Source: Psychromicrobium lacuslunae (GTDB lineage Bacteria; Actinomycetota; Actinomycetes; Actinomycetales; Micrococcaceae). Taken from it: a stretch of 64,000 bases of DNA. The notes under the pieces are model-generated. The model was not told the origin of the DNA, did not search any database, and saw nothing but the letters and a program-made list of their open reading frames with translations. The stretch covers positions 682,001 through 746,000 of the forward strand of contig NZ_CP011005.1 in NCBI RefSeq assembly GCF_000950575.1. The letters are read 5' to 3'. Every line of letters begins with the position of its first letter. Position 1 is the stretch's first letter. A program made the translations under genes and the position numbers. Shown here piece after piece: positions 55,166 through 63,706 of this stretch.

Positions 55166-55172
55166 TGGAAAT

Positions 55173-56150
55173 ATGACTGATTTTCGCCGTTTGGGCAATT
55201 CTGGACTTGTTGTTTCTACCGTCGGTTTAGGCTGCAATAACTTGGGTAGGCCGGGGACTCCGACCGAATCTCAGCAGGGTACCGACGCCGTCATCCACGC
55301 CGCGATCGACGCCGGTGTGACGCTTTTTGACGTCGCCGATGTTTATGGTGCCACCCCCGGGCTGAGCGAGGAACGGCTCGGCAAAGCTCTCGAGGGCAAG
55401 CGTGACGACGTCATTATCGCCACCAAATTCGGCATGGACCTGAAAGGTGCCAACGGCGTTGATTGGGGTGCCCGTGGTTCGCGGCGCTACATTGTCAAGG
55501 CCGTCGAGGCTTCGCTGCGTCGGCTCAATACCGAGTGGATTGACCTCTATCAGTACCACACCCCGGACGGGGTCACTCCGATCGAGGAAACCCTCGCCGC
55601 GCTGGACGAGCTGGTGCGCTCCGGCAAGGTCCGCTACCTGGGCCACTCCAATCGCACCGGCTGGCAGATTGCCGAGGCCGCTTACGAGGCGCAGATCGGT
55701 GGCTTCGCCCCGTTTATCTCCGCGCAAAACCACTACAACTTGCTGGATCGCCGCGCTGAGCTGGAGGTGATCCCGGCGGCCGAGACTTTCGGCGTCGGCG
55801 TGCTGCCGTACTTCCCCTTGGCTAACGGCCTGCTGACCGGCAAATACGCAGATGGCAAGGCTCCTGAGGGCAGTCGGCTCACACACTCGCGTACAAATTT
55901 GCTGGACAAAGTGGATTGGGCACAGCTCGGCGCTTTCAGCAGTTTCGCCAAGGATCGTGGTCTGAGCGAACTGCAGGTGGCCTTCTCCTGGCTGGCAGCC
56001 CAGCCCGCCGTCGGCAGCGTGATTGCCGGGGCCACCAAGCCCGAGCAGATTCAGGCCAATGCCGAAGCCGCTTCGCATATCTTCAGCCCCGAGGACTTGG
56101 CCGAACTTGATGAGATCTTCCCGCGCACTCCGAAGGTAGCGCTCTTCTAA
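55173..56150 (+). CDS. aldo/keto reductase
   Basis: A 325-aa NADPH-dependent TIM-barrel oxidoreductase. It has the catalytic tetrad Asp/Tyr in LFDVADVYG (about residue 55), Lys in IIATKFGMD and His in YQYHTPDG, and the C-terminal NADPH-binding SVIAGATKPEQIQAN. The substrate is unknown. An open frame extends back to 55047 inside the repeat element, but ATG 55173 gives the family N-terminus (FRRLGNSGLVVSTVGLGCN) and is preceded by TAGGCT. Confidence 0.93.
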   Translation: MTDFRRLGNSGLVVSTVGLGCNNLGRPGTPTESQQGTDAVIHAAIDAGVTLFDVADVYGATPGLSEERLGKALEGKRDDVIIATKFGMDLKGANGVDWGARGSRRYIVKAVEASLRRLNTEWIDLYQYHTPDGVTPIEETLAALDELVRSGKVRYLGHSNRTGWQIAEAAYEAQIGGFAPFISAQNHYNLLDRRAELEVIPAAETFGVGVLPYFPLANGLLTGKYADGKAPEGSRLTHSRTNLLDKVDWAQLGAFSSFAKDRGLSELQVAFSWLAAQPAVGSVIAGATKPEQIQANAEAASHIFSPEDLAELDEIFPRTPKVALF

Positions 56151-56163
56151 ACCATCCCAGTGA

Positions 56164-56222
56164 TCGAGTGTCGAGATACCGGGGTAAAATCGACGTTTTA
56201 AGCCCCAGATCTCGACACTCGA
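56164..56222. repeat. palindromic repeat family B copy 1
   Basis: Outer arms TCGAGTGTCGAGA (56164-56176) and TCTCGACACTCGA (56210-56222) pair perfectly. The inner GGGG / AAAA and TTTT / CCCC tracts continue the stem. It lies between the aldo/keto reductase and the histidine kinase and may terminate the former. Confidence 0.85.
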
Positions 56223-56258
56223 CGGGGGAGTAGCGCGGAGAGGCCTCGGAGGACGGAA

Positions 56259-57950
56259 GTGGAAAAACGGAGCGGGGCATCGAATGATCGACGTCGGCAG
56301 CCGCGCACCGCGTTTTCGACCCGTTTGCTTTGGCAACAGATCTTGGTGGTGCTGTCCGTGGTGCTACTCGCCAGCGGAGTCTCTGGCTGGCTCAGCTACC
56401 AGCGGCTTAGCGCCGAGATCGGTGCTAAGGCGCTCGCGGTGGCCCAGTCGATTTCCGAAGACAGCTCGATTCGGACTGCGCTCAGCCAAGCCAAGGGAGT
56501 GATCCCGGCACAACCCGTGCTGCAGGGTGGCATCGTTCAGAAGATCGCCGAAGCAGCGCGTGAACGAACCGGCGCGCTCTTTGTCGTGGTCGCAGACCGG
56601 AACGGGCTACGGTGGGCGCATCCGGAGGAAGCCGAACTCGGCAAACACGTCACCACCAGCCCTGAGGGGCCGCTCAGCGGGCAAGAAATCATTGAGACCG
56701 AGAACGGCTCTCTGGGCTCCTCGGTGCGCGCTAAGGTGCCATTACGGGGCGTTGACGGTGGCATCGTCGGCGAGGTAAGTGTTGGCTACTCCACCCAGGA
56801 AGTGATCGACGAAATTGGTGAATCGGTGCTGCCGATCCTCGGCGTCGGCGCTCTGTCCCTCTTGCTCGGCGTACTGGCCACCGGTGCCTCACTGCGTAAC
56901 CTGCGGCGTCGCACCCGCGGCCTGGAGTTGGAGGAAATCAGCACTCTGGCGCAAAACCAGGAGAGCGTGCTGCATGGCGTCGACGAGGGCGTGCTAGGTC
57001 TGGATGCGGACCACCGAATCACCGTCTGCAATGACAAAGCCCGCGAGCTCTTAAGCCTGGACGATCCAATCGGTAGGCTCTTGGAGGAGCTAACGCTGCC
57101 CGAGGGCGTGACTGAACTGTTGGAGCAAGATTCCGATCAGAGCGTGCAAGTTGTCTTCAATGAACTCGTACTGTTGGTGAACGCACTTAAAGTGGTGCGC
57201 GGGAATCATGATCTGGGTTGGGTGCTGATGGTTCGTGATCGGCGCTCCGTGCAAGCCCTCAGTCGGCAGCTGGAGGCAGTTTCCACCCTTTCCTCGGCAC
57301 TTCGAGCGCAACGCCACGAATTCGCCAATCGGCTGCACGTGGTGACCGGCTTGGTGCAGCTCAATCAGACCGACGCCGCCCTCGATTATCTACGTGAAAG
57401 CCTGGCAACCGGGCCGCTGAATTATCCGCTGGAGAACTCGGAACTGGTTACCGATACCTATTTGGCTGCGTTCCTCGGGGCAAAGAGTACCCAGGCCGCT
57501 GAACGCGGAGTTGCGCTGCGAGTCGGCAGCGGTACGTTGGTGCAGTACCCGGTTCGGGACGCTCAGAATGCCACCGCGGTGCTTGGGAATCTGGTAGATA
57601 ACGCGATCACCGCAGCGGTGCACGGCAGCAATAGCGAACGCTGGGTGGAGGTTGAGCTGCTGAGCGATCGAGCCGCGCTGGTGGTCACCGTCGCGGATTC
57701 CGGCGACGGCGTGCGGCAAGCTGACCAAGCGGAGATTTTCGCCGAAGGCTTTACCACCTCGAACCGGCAGGCTAGCTCCACTGGCCGTGGCGAGGGGATT
57801 GGCCTGGGACTGGCGCGGCAACTGGCCAGGATCGACGGCGGCGACCTAGTGCTGCTCGAATCGGGTACGCTGGGTGGCCCTGGGGCGGTCTTCATGGCTA
57901 GGTTAAAAAAGGTATTGGAGCGAACGGAGGGCGCTGAAGGTGACGACTGA
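56259..57950 (+). CDS. sensor histidine kinase, citrate/C4-dicarboxylate (CitA/DcuS) type
   Basis: A 563-aa membrane sensor. One transmembrane helix near residue 30 and a second near 195 bracket an extracytoplasmic PAS-like ligand domain (TGALFVVVADRNGLRWAHPE, VSVGYSTQEVIDEIGE). A cytoplasmic PAS domain follows, then the H-box RAQRHEFANRLHVVTGLVQL (His about 351) and an ATPase domain (NLVDNAITAA, GRGEGIGLGLARQLA). GTG 56259 has GGAGG 8 nt upstream. It overlaps the response regulator by 11 nt. Confidence 0.92.
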   Translation: MEKRSGASNDRRRQPRTAFSTRLLWQQILVVLSVVLLASGVSGWLSYQRLSAEIGAKALAVAQSISEDSSIRTALSQAKGVIPAQPVLQGGIVQKIAEAARERTGALFVVVADRNGLRWAHPEEAELGKHVTTSPEGPLSGQEIIETENGSLGSSVRAKVPLRGVDGGIVGEVSVGYSTQEVIDEIGESVLPILGVGALSLLLGVLATGASLRNLRRRTRGLELEEISTLAQNQESVLHGVDEGVLGLDADHRITVCNDKARELLSLDDPIGRLLEELTLPEGVTELLEQDSDQSVQVVFNELVLLVNALKVVRGNHDLGWVLMVRDRRSVQALSRQLEAVSTLSSALRAQRHEFANRLHVVTGLVQLNQTDAALDYLRESLATGPLNYPLENSELVTDTYLAAFLGAKSTQAAERGVALRVGSGTLVQYPVRDAQNATAVLGNLVDNAITAAVHGSNSERWVEVELLSDRAALVVTVADSGDGVRQADQAEIFAEGFTTSNRQASSTGRGEGIGLGLARQLARIDGGDLVLLESGTLGGPGAVFMARLKKVLERTEGAEGDD

Positions 57951-58593
57951 TTTCCGAGTGCTAGTGGTCGACGACGACTTCCACGTGGCGCGACTGCACC
58001 GAGATTACGTCAACACGGTGCCGGGTTTTATCGCCCTAGAGCCGGTGGGCAGTGCCGAGTCGGCGCTCCGAGCGATCTCCACGCTGCGGCCGGATCTGGT
58101 GCTTATCGACATTTTCTTACCGGACCGCAATGGATTGGATTTGCTGACCGAGCTCGACCTGGATGCCATGGTGCTCAGCGCGGCGGGGGACGCCGAGTCG
58201 GTGCAACGCGCCCGACGTCGTGGCGCCCTGGGCTACCTGATCAAGCCTTTTGAGCCGGAGTTATTGACCGCGAAGTTACGTTATTACGCGCGTTACCGAA
58301 AGCTGCTCGCTTCCAGCAGTTCTCTCGACCAAGAACTGGTGGAACGCGCATTGCGTCAGCTCTCCGGTGCCGAGGCCGCCAAGAAAACCCGTTCGGTGAC
58401 CGAACAGGAAATCAGAAGTGCCTTGCAGCGGGCCGGTGGCGAACACCGCACCGCACTGGAAGTGGCCCAGGAGATCGGTATCTCCCGGGCCACCGCACAA
58501 CGCTATCTTTCGGTGTTAGTCGAGGAAGGCGCAGCAAGCGTTTCGCTACGCTACGGTGCCACTGGGCGACCGGAACATCACTACTCTTCCTGA
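57940..58593 (+). CDS. response regulator, CitB/DpiA/DctR type
   Basis: A 217-aa regulator with an N-terminal receiver domain (VLVVDDDFHVARLHRDY, phospho-acceptor Asp57 in LVLIDIFLPDRNGLDLL, Lys in YLIKPFEPE) and a C-terminal helix-turn-helix (TALEVAQEIGISRATAQRYL). Partners of this kind activate dicarboxylate or citrate transporters, but no such transporter gene is adjacent, so the target lies elsewhere. Confidence 0.92.
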   Translation: MTTDFRVLVVDDDFHVARLHRDYVNTVPGFIALEPVGSAESALRAISTLRPDLVLIDIFLPDRNGLDLLTELDLDAMVLSAAGDAESVQRARRRGALGYLIKPFEPELLTAKLRYYARYRKLLASSSSLDQELVERALRQLSGAEAAKKTRSVTEQEIRSALQRAGGEHRTALEVAQEIGISRATAQRYLSVLVEEGAASVSLRYGATGRPEHHYSS

Positions 58594-58617
58594 CCCCAAA
58601 CTGGCTCCAAATACCAC

Positions 58618-58678
58618 GTCGAGTGTCGAGATAATGGGGTTATTCCGAGGTTTTAAGCCCCAGATCTCGACACTCGAC
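58618..58678. repeat. palindromic repeat family B copy 2
   Basis: Arms GTCGAGTGTCGAGA (58618-58631) and TCTCGACACTCGAC (58665-58678) with inner GGGGTTA and TTTTAAGCCCC tracts; the right half is identical to copy 1. It lies between the convergent response regulator and fadB genes, where it probably acts as a bidirectional terminator. Confidence 0.85.
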
Positions 58679-58695
58679 AGTGGGTAAAAGAGGGG

Positions 58696-60855
58696 CTAGA
58701 CCGGCCTAGAAGCCTGGCCTGGGGCGTGGAATCGCTTGCCATTGACCCGCTCGGAAGCGCCGACTCGGTCAAGGTACGGCGTAATGCCGCCCAAGAACAT
58801 CGGCCAGCCGGCACCCAGAATCATGCAGAGGTCGATATCCTCGGGACCGGCAACCACACCTTCGTCCAGCATCAGACCGATTTCCTCGGCCAGCGCATCC
58901 TGGGTGCGAACGAGTAGTTCTTCACCGCTGATCGGACTATCACCGAACTCTAGGAGATCGAGAGTGTCCTGTGGCACGAACGGCTTGCCGTCCTCGCCAA
59001 TCTCCCAGATGCCCTTCTTCCCGGCGTCAATCAGCCGCTGCTGATTTTGAGACACCCAGAAGCGGTCGCCGAAGGCAGCATGCAGTGATTCGGAAACGTG
59101 TAGCGCCACCGGCACGCCGACCATGGCCAGCAGGGTGAACGGCGTCATTGGCAAGCCCATTGGCTTGAGCGCGGTATCGGCGGTGCGCGCATCGGTGCCC
59201 TGATCGAACGCTTCAGCCACCACCCCCATCAGCCGCAAGAGCACCCGGTTGACCACGAAAGCTGCGGCATCCTTGACCAGCACAGCGTTTTTGCGCAGCG
59301 CTTTAGCGGTCTCAAAGGCGGTGGCAAGTACGGCGTCGGAGGTTTTGGGCGCCCGCACGATCTCCAGCAGCGGCATGACCGCGACCGGGTTGAAGAAGTG
59401 GAAGCCAACCAGCCGCTCGGGGTGTTTGAGATCCTTGGCCATTTCGGTGACCGAGAGCGAAGAGGTATTGGTCGCCAGAATGCAGTCCTCGGAGACGATC
59501 TCTTCGAGTTCGGCAAAGACGTCCTTTTTGACCTGCAACTCTTCAAAAACTGCCTCGATCACGAAGTCAGCATCGGCGAATGCCTCTTTGGAGACTGAGC
59601 CGGTCACTAAGGCTTTGGTGCGGTTCGCAGCGTCCGGGGAGATCCGCTTCTTAGCTAACAACTTATCGACTTCGGCGTGCACATAGCCGACGCCCTTATC
59701 CACCCGGGCCTGGTCAATATCGGTCATCACTACCGGCACCTTGAGTTGACGGGCAAAGACCAACGAAAGCTGGCTAGCCATCAGCCCGGCACCGACCACG
59801 CCAACCTTGGTCACCGGCTTGGCCAGCGACTTATCCGGTGCACCGGCCGGGCGCTTAGCCCGCTTCTGCACCAGATCCAGGAAAGCGTAGACGGTGGCGT
59901 GGAACTCATCCGTCTGCATCAAATCGCCGAGCGCCTCAATTTCAGCGGCGGCCGATTCCTCTTTGCTCCAGGTTTTACCCTTTTCCAATAGCTCGACCAC
60001 GCGCAGCGGGGCCGGTGCGGCATTGGAGGTCTTCGCCTTGACGATTCCCTTAGCGGTGGCCACCGCTTGATCCCAAGCAGCTGACTGCTCCTCGGTGAGT
60101 GGATCGGAGACCGCGTTCGGGCGTTCCACCGTGATTTCACCCGAGAGCACCTTGGCTGCCCAGGCGATTGACTGTTCGAGGAAATCAGCGGGCTCGAACA
60201 AAGCATCGGCAATGCCGAGCTTGAAGGCCGCCGGTCCGGAGGTGGTGCGGTTGTTATTCAGTGCGTTCTCCACCATCACCTTGACGGCGTTCTCCGGGCC
60301 GATCAAGCGCGGCAGTAAGTAGACGCCACCCCAGCCTGGAACCAGACCGAGGAAGGCCTCTGGCAGTGCTAGCGCGCCGGCAGCCGTCGAGACGGTACGG
60401 TAGTTGGCGTTCAGCGCGATTTCCAGACCGCCGCCAAGAGCGAGGCCGTTAATGAAGACAAAGCTGGGTACGCCGAGGTTGTTCAAGGTGCGGTAGACGT
60501 CATGGCCGAGCTGGGCCATCCAGACGCCGTTTTCGCGTGCCTTGAGGCCTTTTACCGCGGACAAGTCTGCACCGGCCACCAGGAAGTAGGGCTTCCCGGT
60601 CACGCCGACGCCGATGATCTCGCCGCGGGCGGCCCGCTCACGCTGCTCTTCGAGCAGGGTGCCGAGTTCCACCAGGGTGTTCGGCCCGAGTGTGGTCGGC
60701 CGTTTATGGTCGAGCCCGTTGTCCAAGGTGATCAGCGCGAAGGTGCCGATCTTCTTGCCCTGGGAGTCAGCGAGTTCCAGGTCCTTCAGGTAGGAGTGGG
60801 TGACTATCTCGTCGGGGAACAACTCGGTTAGCTGGGAGAAATCTTTCGCGCTCAT
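58696..60855 (-). CDS. fadB: fatty-acid oxidation complex alpha subunit (enoyl-CoA hydratase / 3-hydroxyacyl-CoA dehydrogenase)
   Basis: Carries out the hydration and NAD-dependent dehydrogenation steps of beta-oxidation. The 719-aa protein has an N-terminal crotonase domain (PYFLVAGADLSAVKG, LALGGGLEIALNANY, PEAFLGLVPGWGG), a linker, and a dehydrogenase with VGVVGAGLMASQLSLVFA (about residue 350), VIEAVFEELQVKKDVF, HFFNPVAVMPLLEIV and C-terminal 3HCDH repeats. Its ATG overlaps the thiolase stop by 4 nt. Confidence 0.94.
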   Translation of the reverse strand: MSAKDFSQLTELFPDEIVTHSYLKDLELADSQGKKIGTFALITLDNGLDHKRPTTLGPNTLVELGTLLEEQRERAARGEIIGVGVTGKPYFLVAGADLSAVKGLKARENGVWMAQLGHDVYRTLNNLGVPSFVFINGLALGGGLEIALNANYRTVSTAAGALALPEAFLGLVPGWGGVYLLPRLIGPENAVKVMVENALNNNRTTSGPAAFKLGIADALFEPADFLEQSIAWAAKVLSGEITVERPNAVSDPLTEEQSAAWDQAVATAKGIVKAKTSNAAPAPLRVVELLEKGKTWSKEESAAAEIEALGDLMQTDEFHATVYAFLDLVQKRAKRPAGAPDKSLAKPVTKVGVVGAGLMASQLSLVFARQLKVPVVMTDIDQARVDKGVGYVHAEVDKLLAKKRISPDAANRTKALVTGSVSKEAFADADFVIEAVFEELQVKKDVFAELEEIVSEDCILATNTSSLSVTEMAKDLKHPERLVGFHFFNPVAVMPLLEIVRAPKTSDAVLATAFETAKALRKNAVLVKDAAAFVVNRVLLRLMGVVAEAFDQGTDARTADTALKPMGLPMTPFTLLAMVGVPVALHVSESLHAAFGDRFWVSQNQQRLIDAGKKGIWEIGEDGKPFVPQDTLDLLEFGDSPISGEELLVRTQDALAEEIGLMLDEGVVAGPEDIDLCMILGAGWPMFLGGITPYLDRVGASERVNGKRFHAPGQASRPV

Positions 60856-62162
60856 GCTGTCGCCTCCTGTTGGTGGGTGCTGGCTTCGGTGGCGGCGTCT
60901 TGAGCGGACGATAAATCGGTAGACTGGGAGCCGTCAAAATGCGGGTTCTCCCAGATCACCGTGGCGCCCATGCCCAAGCCAATGCACATTGTGGTGATGC
61001 CGTACTGCACCGAGTGGTCCTCTTCGAATTGGCGAGCCAGCTGGTTCATCAGCCGGACGCCGGAGGAAGCAAGCGGGTGCCCAACGGCGATCGCACCGCC
61101 ATAGCGGTTAACTCGCGGGTCGTCGTCGGCAATGCCGAAGTAGTCCAGGAAGGAGAGCACCTGAACGGCGAAGGCTTCATTGATCTCAAACAGGCCGATA
61201 TCTTCAATGCTCAGGCCAGCGTTTTTGAGCGCCTTTTCGGTGGCCGGAACCGGGCCGATGCCCATCACCTCGGGCTCAACCCCGGCGAAGCCATAACTGA
61301 CCAGCTTCATCTTGACGGGGAGTCCGAGTTCTTCGGCGGCCTCGGAGGAAGCCAGGATGGCAGCAGTGGCGCCATCGTTCAGACCCGCTGCGTTACCGGC
61401 AGTGACTCGACCGTGCGGCCGGAATGGAGTGCGCAGGCCGGCTAGGTCTTCCATCGTGGTGCCGGGTCGAGGCGGCTCGTCGACGGTGTTCAGGTTCCAG
61501 CTATTTCCGGTGCTGACGCCCTCGGCGTTCTTCGGCTCAGCTTTGAAGGAAGCCACCGGCACCAGATCGGGTTGAATCTGGCCTTTGTCGTAGGCGGCGG
61601 CCAGTTTGTTCTGCGAATTCACCGCGTAACGGTCGGTGCGTTCTTTGGTGATTTTGGGGAATCGGTCGTGCAGGTTCTCCGCCGTATTGCCCATGTTCAG
61701 TGCTGCCGGGTCGACCAGCCGTTCCGACATGAAGCGCGGGTTGGGGTCGGTACCGGAACCCATCGGGTGGTGGCCCATATGTTCCACCCCGCCAGCGATC
61801 ACCACGTCGTAGGCACCGAAGCCAATGCCAGAGGCGGTGGTGGTGACCGCCGTCATCGCGCCGGCACACATCCGGTCAATTGCAAAACCGGGGACCGAGC
61901 GGGGTAAACCAGCCAGCAGCGCAGCGGTGCGCCCAATGGTCAGCCCTTGGTCACCGGTCTGGGTGGTGGCGGCGATAGCTACGTCGTCGATGCGCTCGGC
62001 GGGTAGCGAGGGGTTGCGTCGCATCAATTCCCGGATGCACTTGACCACCAGGTCATCGGCCCGAGTTGAGGCGTAGATGCCTTTTTCTCCGGCTTTTCCA
62101 AAAGGGGTTCTGACGCCATCAACAAAAACTACTTCACGGACTTGCCGTGCATTTGGGCTCAC
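60852..62162 (-). CDS. fadA: acetyl-CoA acetyltransferase / 3-ketoacyl-CoA thiolase
   Basis: Thiolytic last step of beta-oxidation; forms a complex with FadB. It is 436 aa when started at GTG 62162, which has AAAGGAG 6 nt upstream; the frame continues 19 codons further to an ATG without support. Active-site Cys99 lies in IDRMCAGAMTAV, with EINEAFAV, GHPLASSGVRL and the second catalytic Cys in MCIGLGMGATVIW. A long palindrome (62223-62250) lies 60 nt upstream. Confidence 0.94.
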   Translation of the reverse strand: MSPNARQVREVVFVDGVRTPFGKAGEKGIYASTRADDLVVKCIRELMRRNPSLPAERIDDVAIAATTQTGDQGLTIGRTAALLAGLPRSVPGFAIDRMCAGAMTAVTTTASGIGFGAYDVVIAGGVEHMGHHPMGSGTDPNPRFMSERLVDPAALNMGNTAENLHDRFPKITKERTDRYAVNSQNKLAAAYDKGQIQPDLVPVASFKAEPKNAEGVSTGNSWNLNTVDEPPRPGTTMEDLAGLRTPFRPHGRVTAGNAAGLNDGATAAILASSEAAEELGLPVKMKLVSYGFAGVEPEVMGIGPVPATEKALKNAGLSIEDIGLFEINEAFAVQVLSFLDYFGIADDDPRVNRYGGAIAVGHPLASSGVRLMNQLARQFEEDHSVQYGITTMCIGLGMGATVIWENPHFDGSQSTDLSSAQDAATEASTHQQEATA

Positions 62163-62222
62163 TTTAGCTCCTTTTATCGGCATTGTGCCAAGGCCTAGCG
62201 CAGCATAAAACTGCACCAATAG

Positions 62223-62250
62223 CTATATGCTACTCATGAGTAACATATAG
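62223..62250. promoter_or_regulatory. 28-bp palindromic operator upstream of fadAB
   Basis: CTATATG, one mismatch, the perfect core TACTCATGAGTA, one mismatch, CATATAG. The pattern suggests a TetR- or GntR-type dimer site controlling the minus-strand fadA-fadB operon, presumably a fatty-acid-responsive repressor encoded elsewhere. The rest of the 167-nt gap shows no other element. Confidence 0.75.
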
Positions 62251-62329
62251 TTTCAAACCCCTGCGGAATTAAAAGCTGAAGAAATTGTTTCGCACCTTGC
62301 TGCCTAGTCAAGACAGCCCTGCATAGCGG

Positions 62330-63706
62330 CTAGTTACTCGCTGAACCTTCGGCCGTGGCGTCCTTGTTTGGCAGCGGATCTGGGTGGTTGAAGGCCTCTA
62401 CTAGAAGCGGGGCAGTCAGCTTGATCTGCCAGCCCCGGGCGCCCAAATCGGCAAGTGCGGCAGCGATTGACTCCAACTCAAATAGCTCAGGTGGGCGCCA
62501 ACATAATCTGCGTAAGAAGTCCGGGGTGAGCAGGTTCTCTACTGGCAGCTTGAGATCCTTGGCGAGCGCAGCCAGCCGGGGACGGGCGGTCGCCAATCTG
62601 GCAGCCGCAGCAGGATCCTTATCCGTCCAGGCACGCGGCGGGGGCGGCGCATTGCTGGGCAGATGCAATGGCGGTAATTCTTTGAGAGCCTTTGCCTCAT
62701 TAATGGCGCGCATCCAGCGAGGTGCCTCCCGGTGCACTGCGCGGCCATTAAAGCCGGGCACCGCAAGCAGCTGAGGAATCGTATTCGGCATCGCTTTAGC
62801 GGCAACCACGATGGCCGAATCAGGCAGCAATCGGCCCGGGGCGACATCACGGTTCTGGGCCAGGGCGTCTCTTTCCTGCCAGAGCTGGCGAACCGCGGCG
62901 AGCTGACGCCGGTCCCGGAGCTGATGCACCCCGGAGGTGCGCCGCCACGGATCAACGCGAGGCGCTGGCGGTCCGACCTGCAGAATGGCATGGAATTCCT
63001 CATTGACCCATTCGAGCTTGCCATCAGCGGTCAATAACTCGACGAGTTCCTCGCGCAATTCGGCCAGCACCTCGACGTCGAGTGCGGCGTAGCGCAACCA
63101 GGGCTCTGGCAGCGGGCGAGTCGACCAGTCGGCGGCCGAATGTTCTTTGGCTAGTCCAAAACCCAGCAATTGTTCGACCACTGCGGCTAGGCCTACCTTG
63201 GGTAGCCCCGCGATCCGAGCAGCTAACTCGGTATCAAAGAGCGAGTCAGGCCACATCCCTAGGTCGTAGAGGCAGGGCAGATCTTGGCTGGCCGCATGAA
63301 GGATCCATTCCACGCCACGGAGGGCTTCATCGATGATTTTGAGATCCTCGAAAGGTTCCGGATCAATCAGCCAAGTGCCAGCGCCTTCCCGCCGAATCTG
63401 CACCAAGAAGGCGCGCTGGCCGTAACGGAATCCAGAAGCCCGCTCGGCATCAACACCCGCTGGTCCAGTGCCAGCCGCCAGGGCTTTAGCGGCCCGGGAT
63501 AGCCCTTCAGCGGTATTGATCACTAAAGGCACCCCGTCGCGGGGGGTGTCTAGTTCAATGACTTCGGGTATCTCGCTCAGATCAAGGTCAGCGATTTCGG
63601 CGCTTTCTGGACTCGCGGGGATAGCTTCGGGCTTCACCCTAGCTGTTCGCTGAGATCTATCCCGGCTGCGCTTCGTCGGGGAGTCCTGCTGGTCAGCTGG
63701 ACTCAA
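62330..63706 (-). CDS. rnd: ribonuclease D-like 3'-5' exonuclease with HRDC domain
   Basis: A DEDD exonuclease involved in RNA 3'-end processing. It has a basic, disordered N-terminus, then the exonuclease domain with GVDAERASGFRYGQRAFLVQI (first DE pair), FDTELAARIAG and YAALDVEVLAEL, and a C-terminal HRDC domain (REAPRWMRAINEA). An open frame reaches 63787, but that overlaps the DUF3000 gene by 85 nt. TTG 63706, overlapping the DUF3000 stop (TTGA), gives 458 aa and is preferred with moderate confidence. Confidence 0.87.
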   Translation of the reverse strand: MSPADQQDSPTKRSRDRSQRTARVKPEAIPASPESAEIADLDLSEIPEVIELDTPRDGVPLVINTAEGLSRAAKALAAGTGPAGVDAERASGFRYGQRAFLVQIRREGAGTWLIDPEPFEDLKIIDEALRGVEWILHAASQDLPCLYDLGMWPDSLFDTELAARIAGLPKVGLAAVVEQLLGFGLAKEHSAADWSTRPLPEPWLRYAALDVEVLAELREELVELLTADGKLEWVNEEFHAILQVGPPAPRVDPWRRTSGVHQLRDRRQLAAVRQLWQERDALAQNRDVAPGRLLPDSAIVVAAKAMPNTIPQLLAVPGFNGRAVHREAPRWMRAINEAKALKELPPLHLPSNAPPPPRAWTDKDPAAAARLATARPRLAALAKDLKLPVENLLTPDFLRRLCWRPPELFELESIAAALADLGARGWQIKLTAPLLVEAFNHPDPLPNKDATAEGSASN

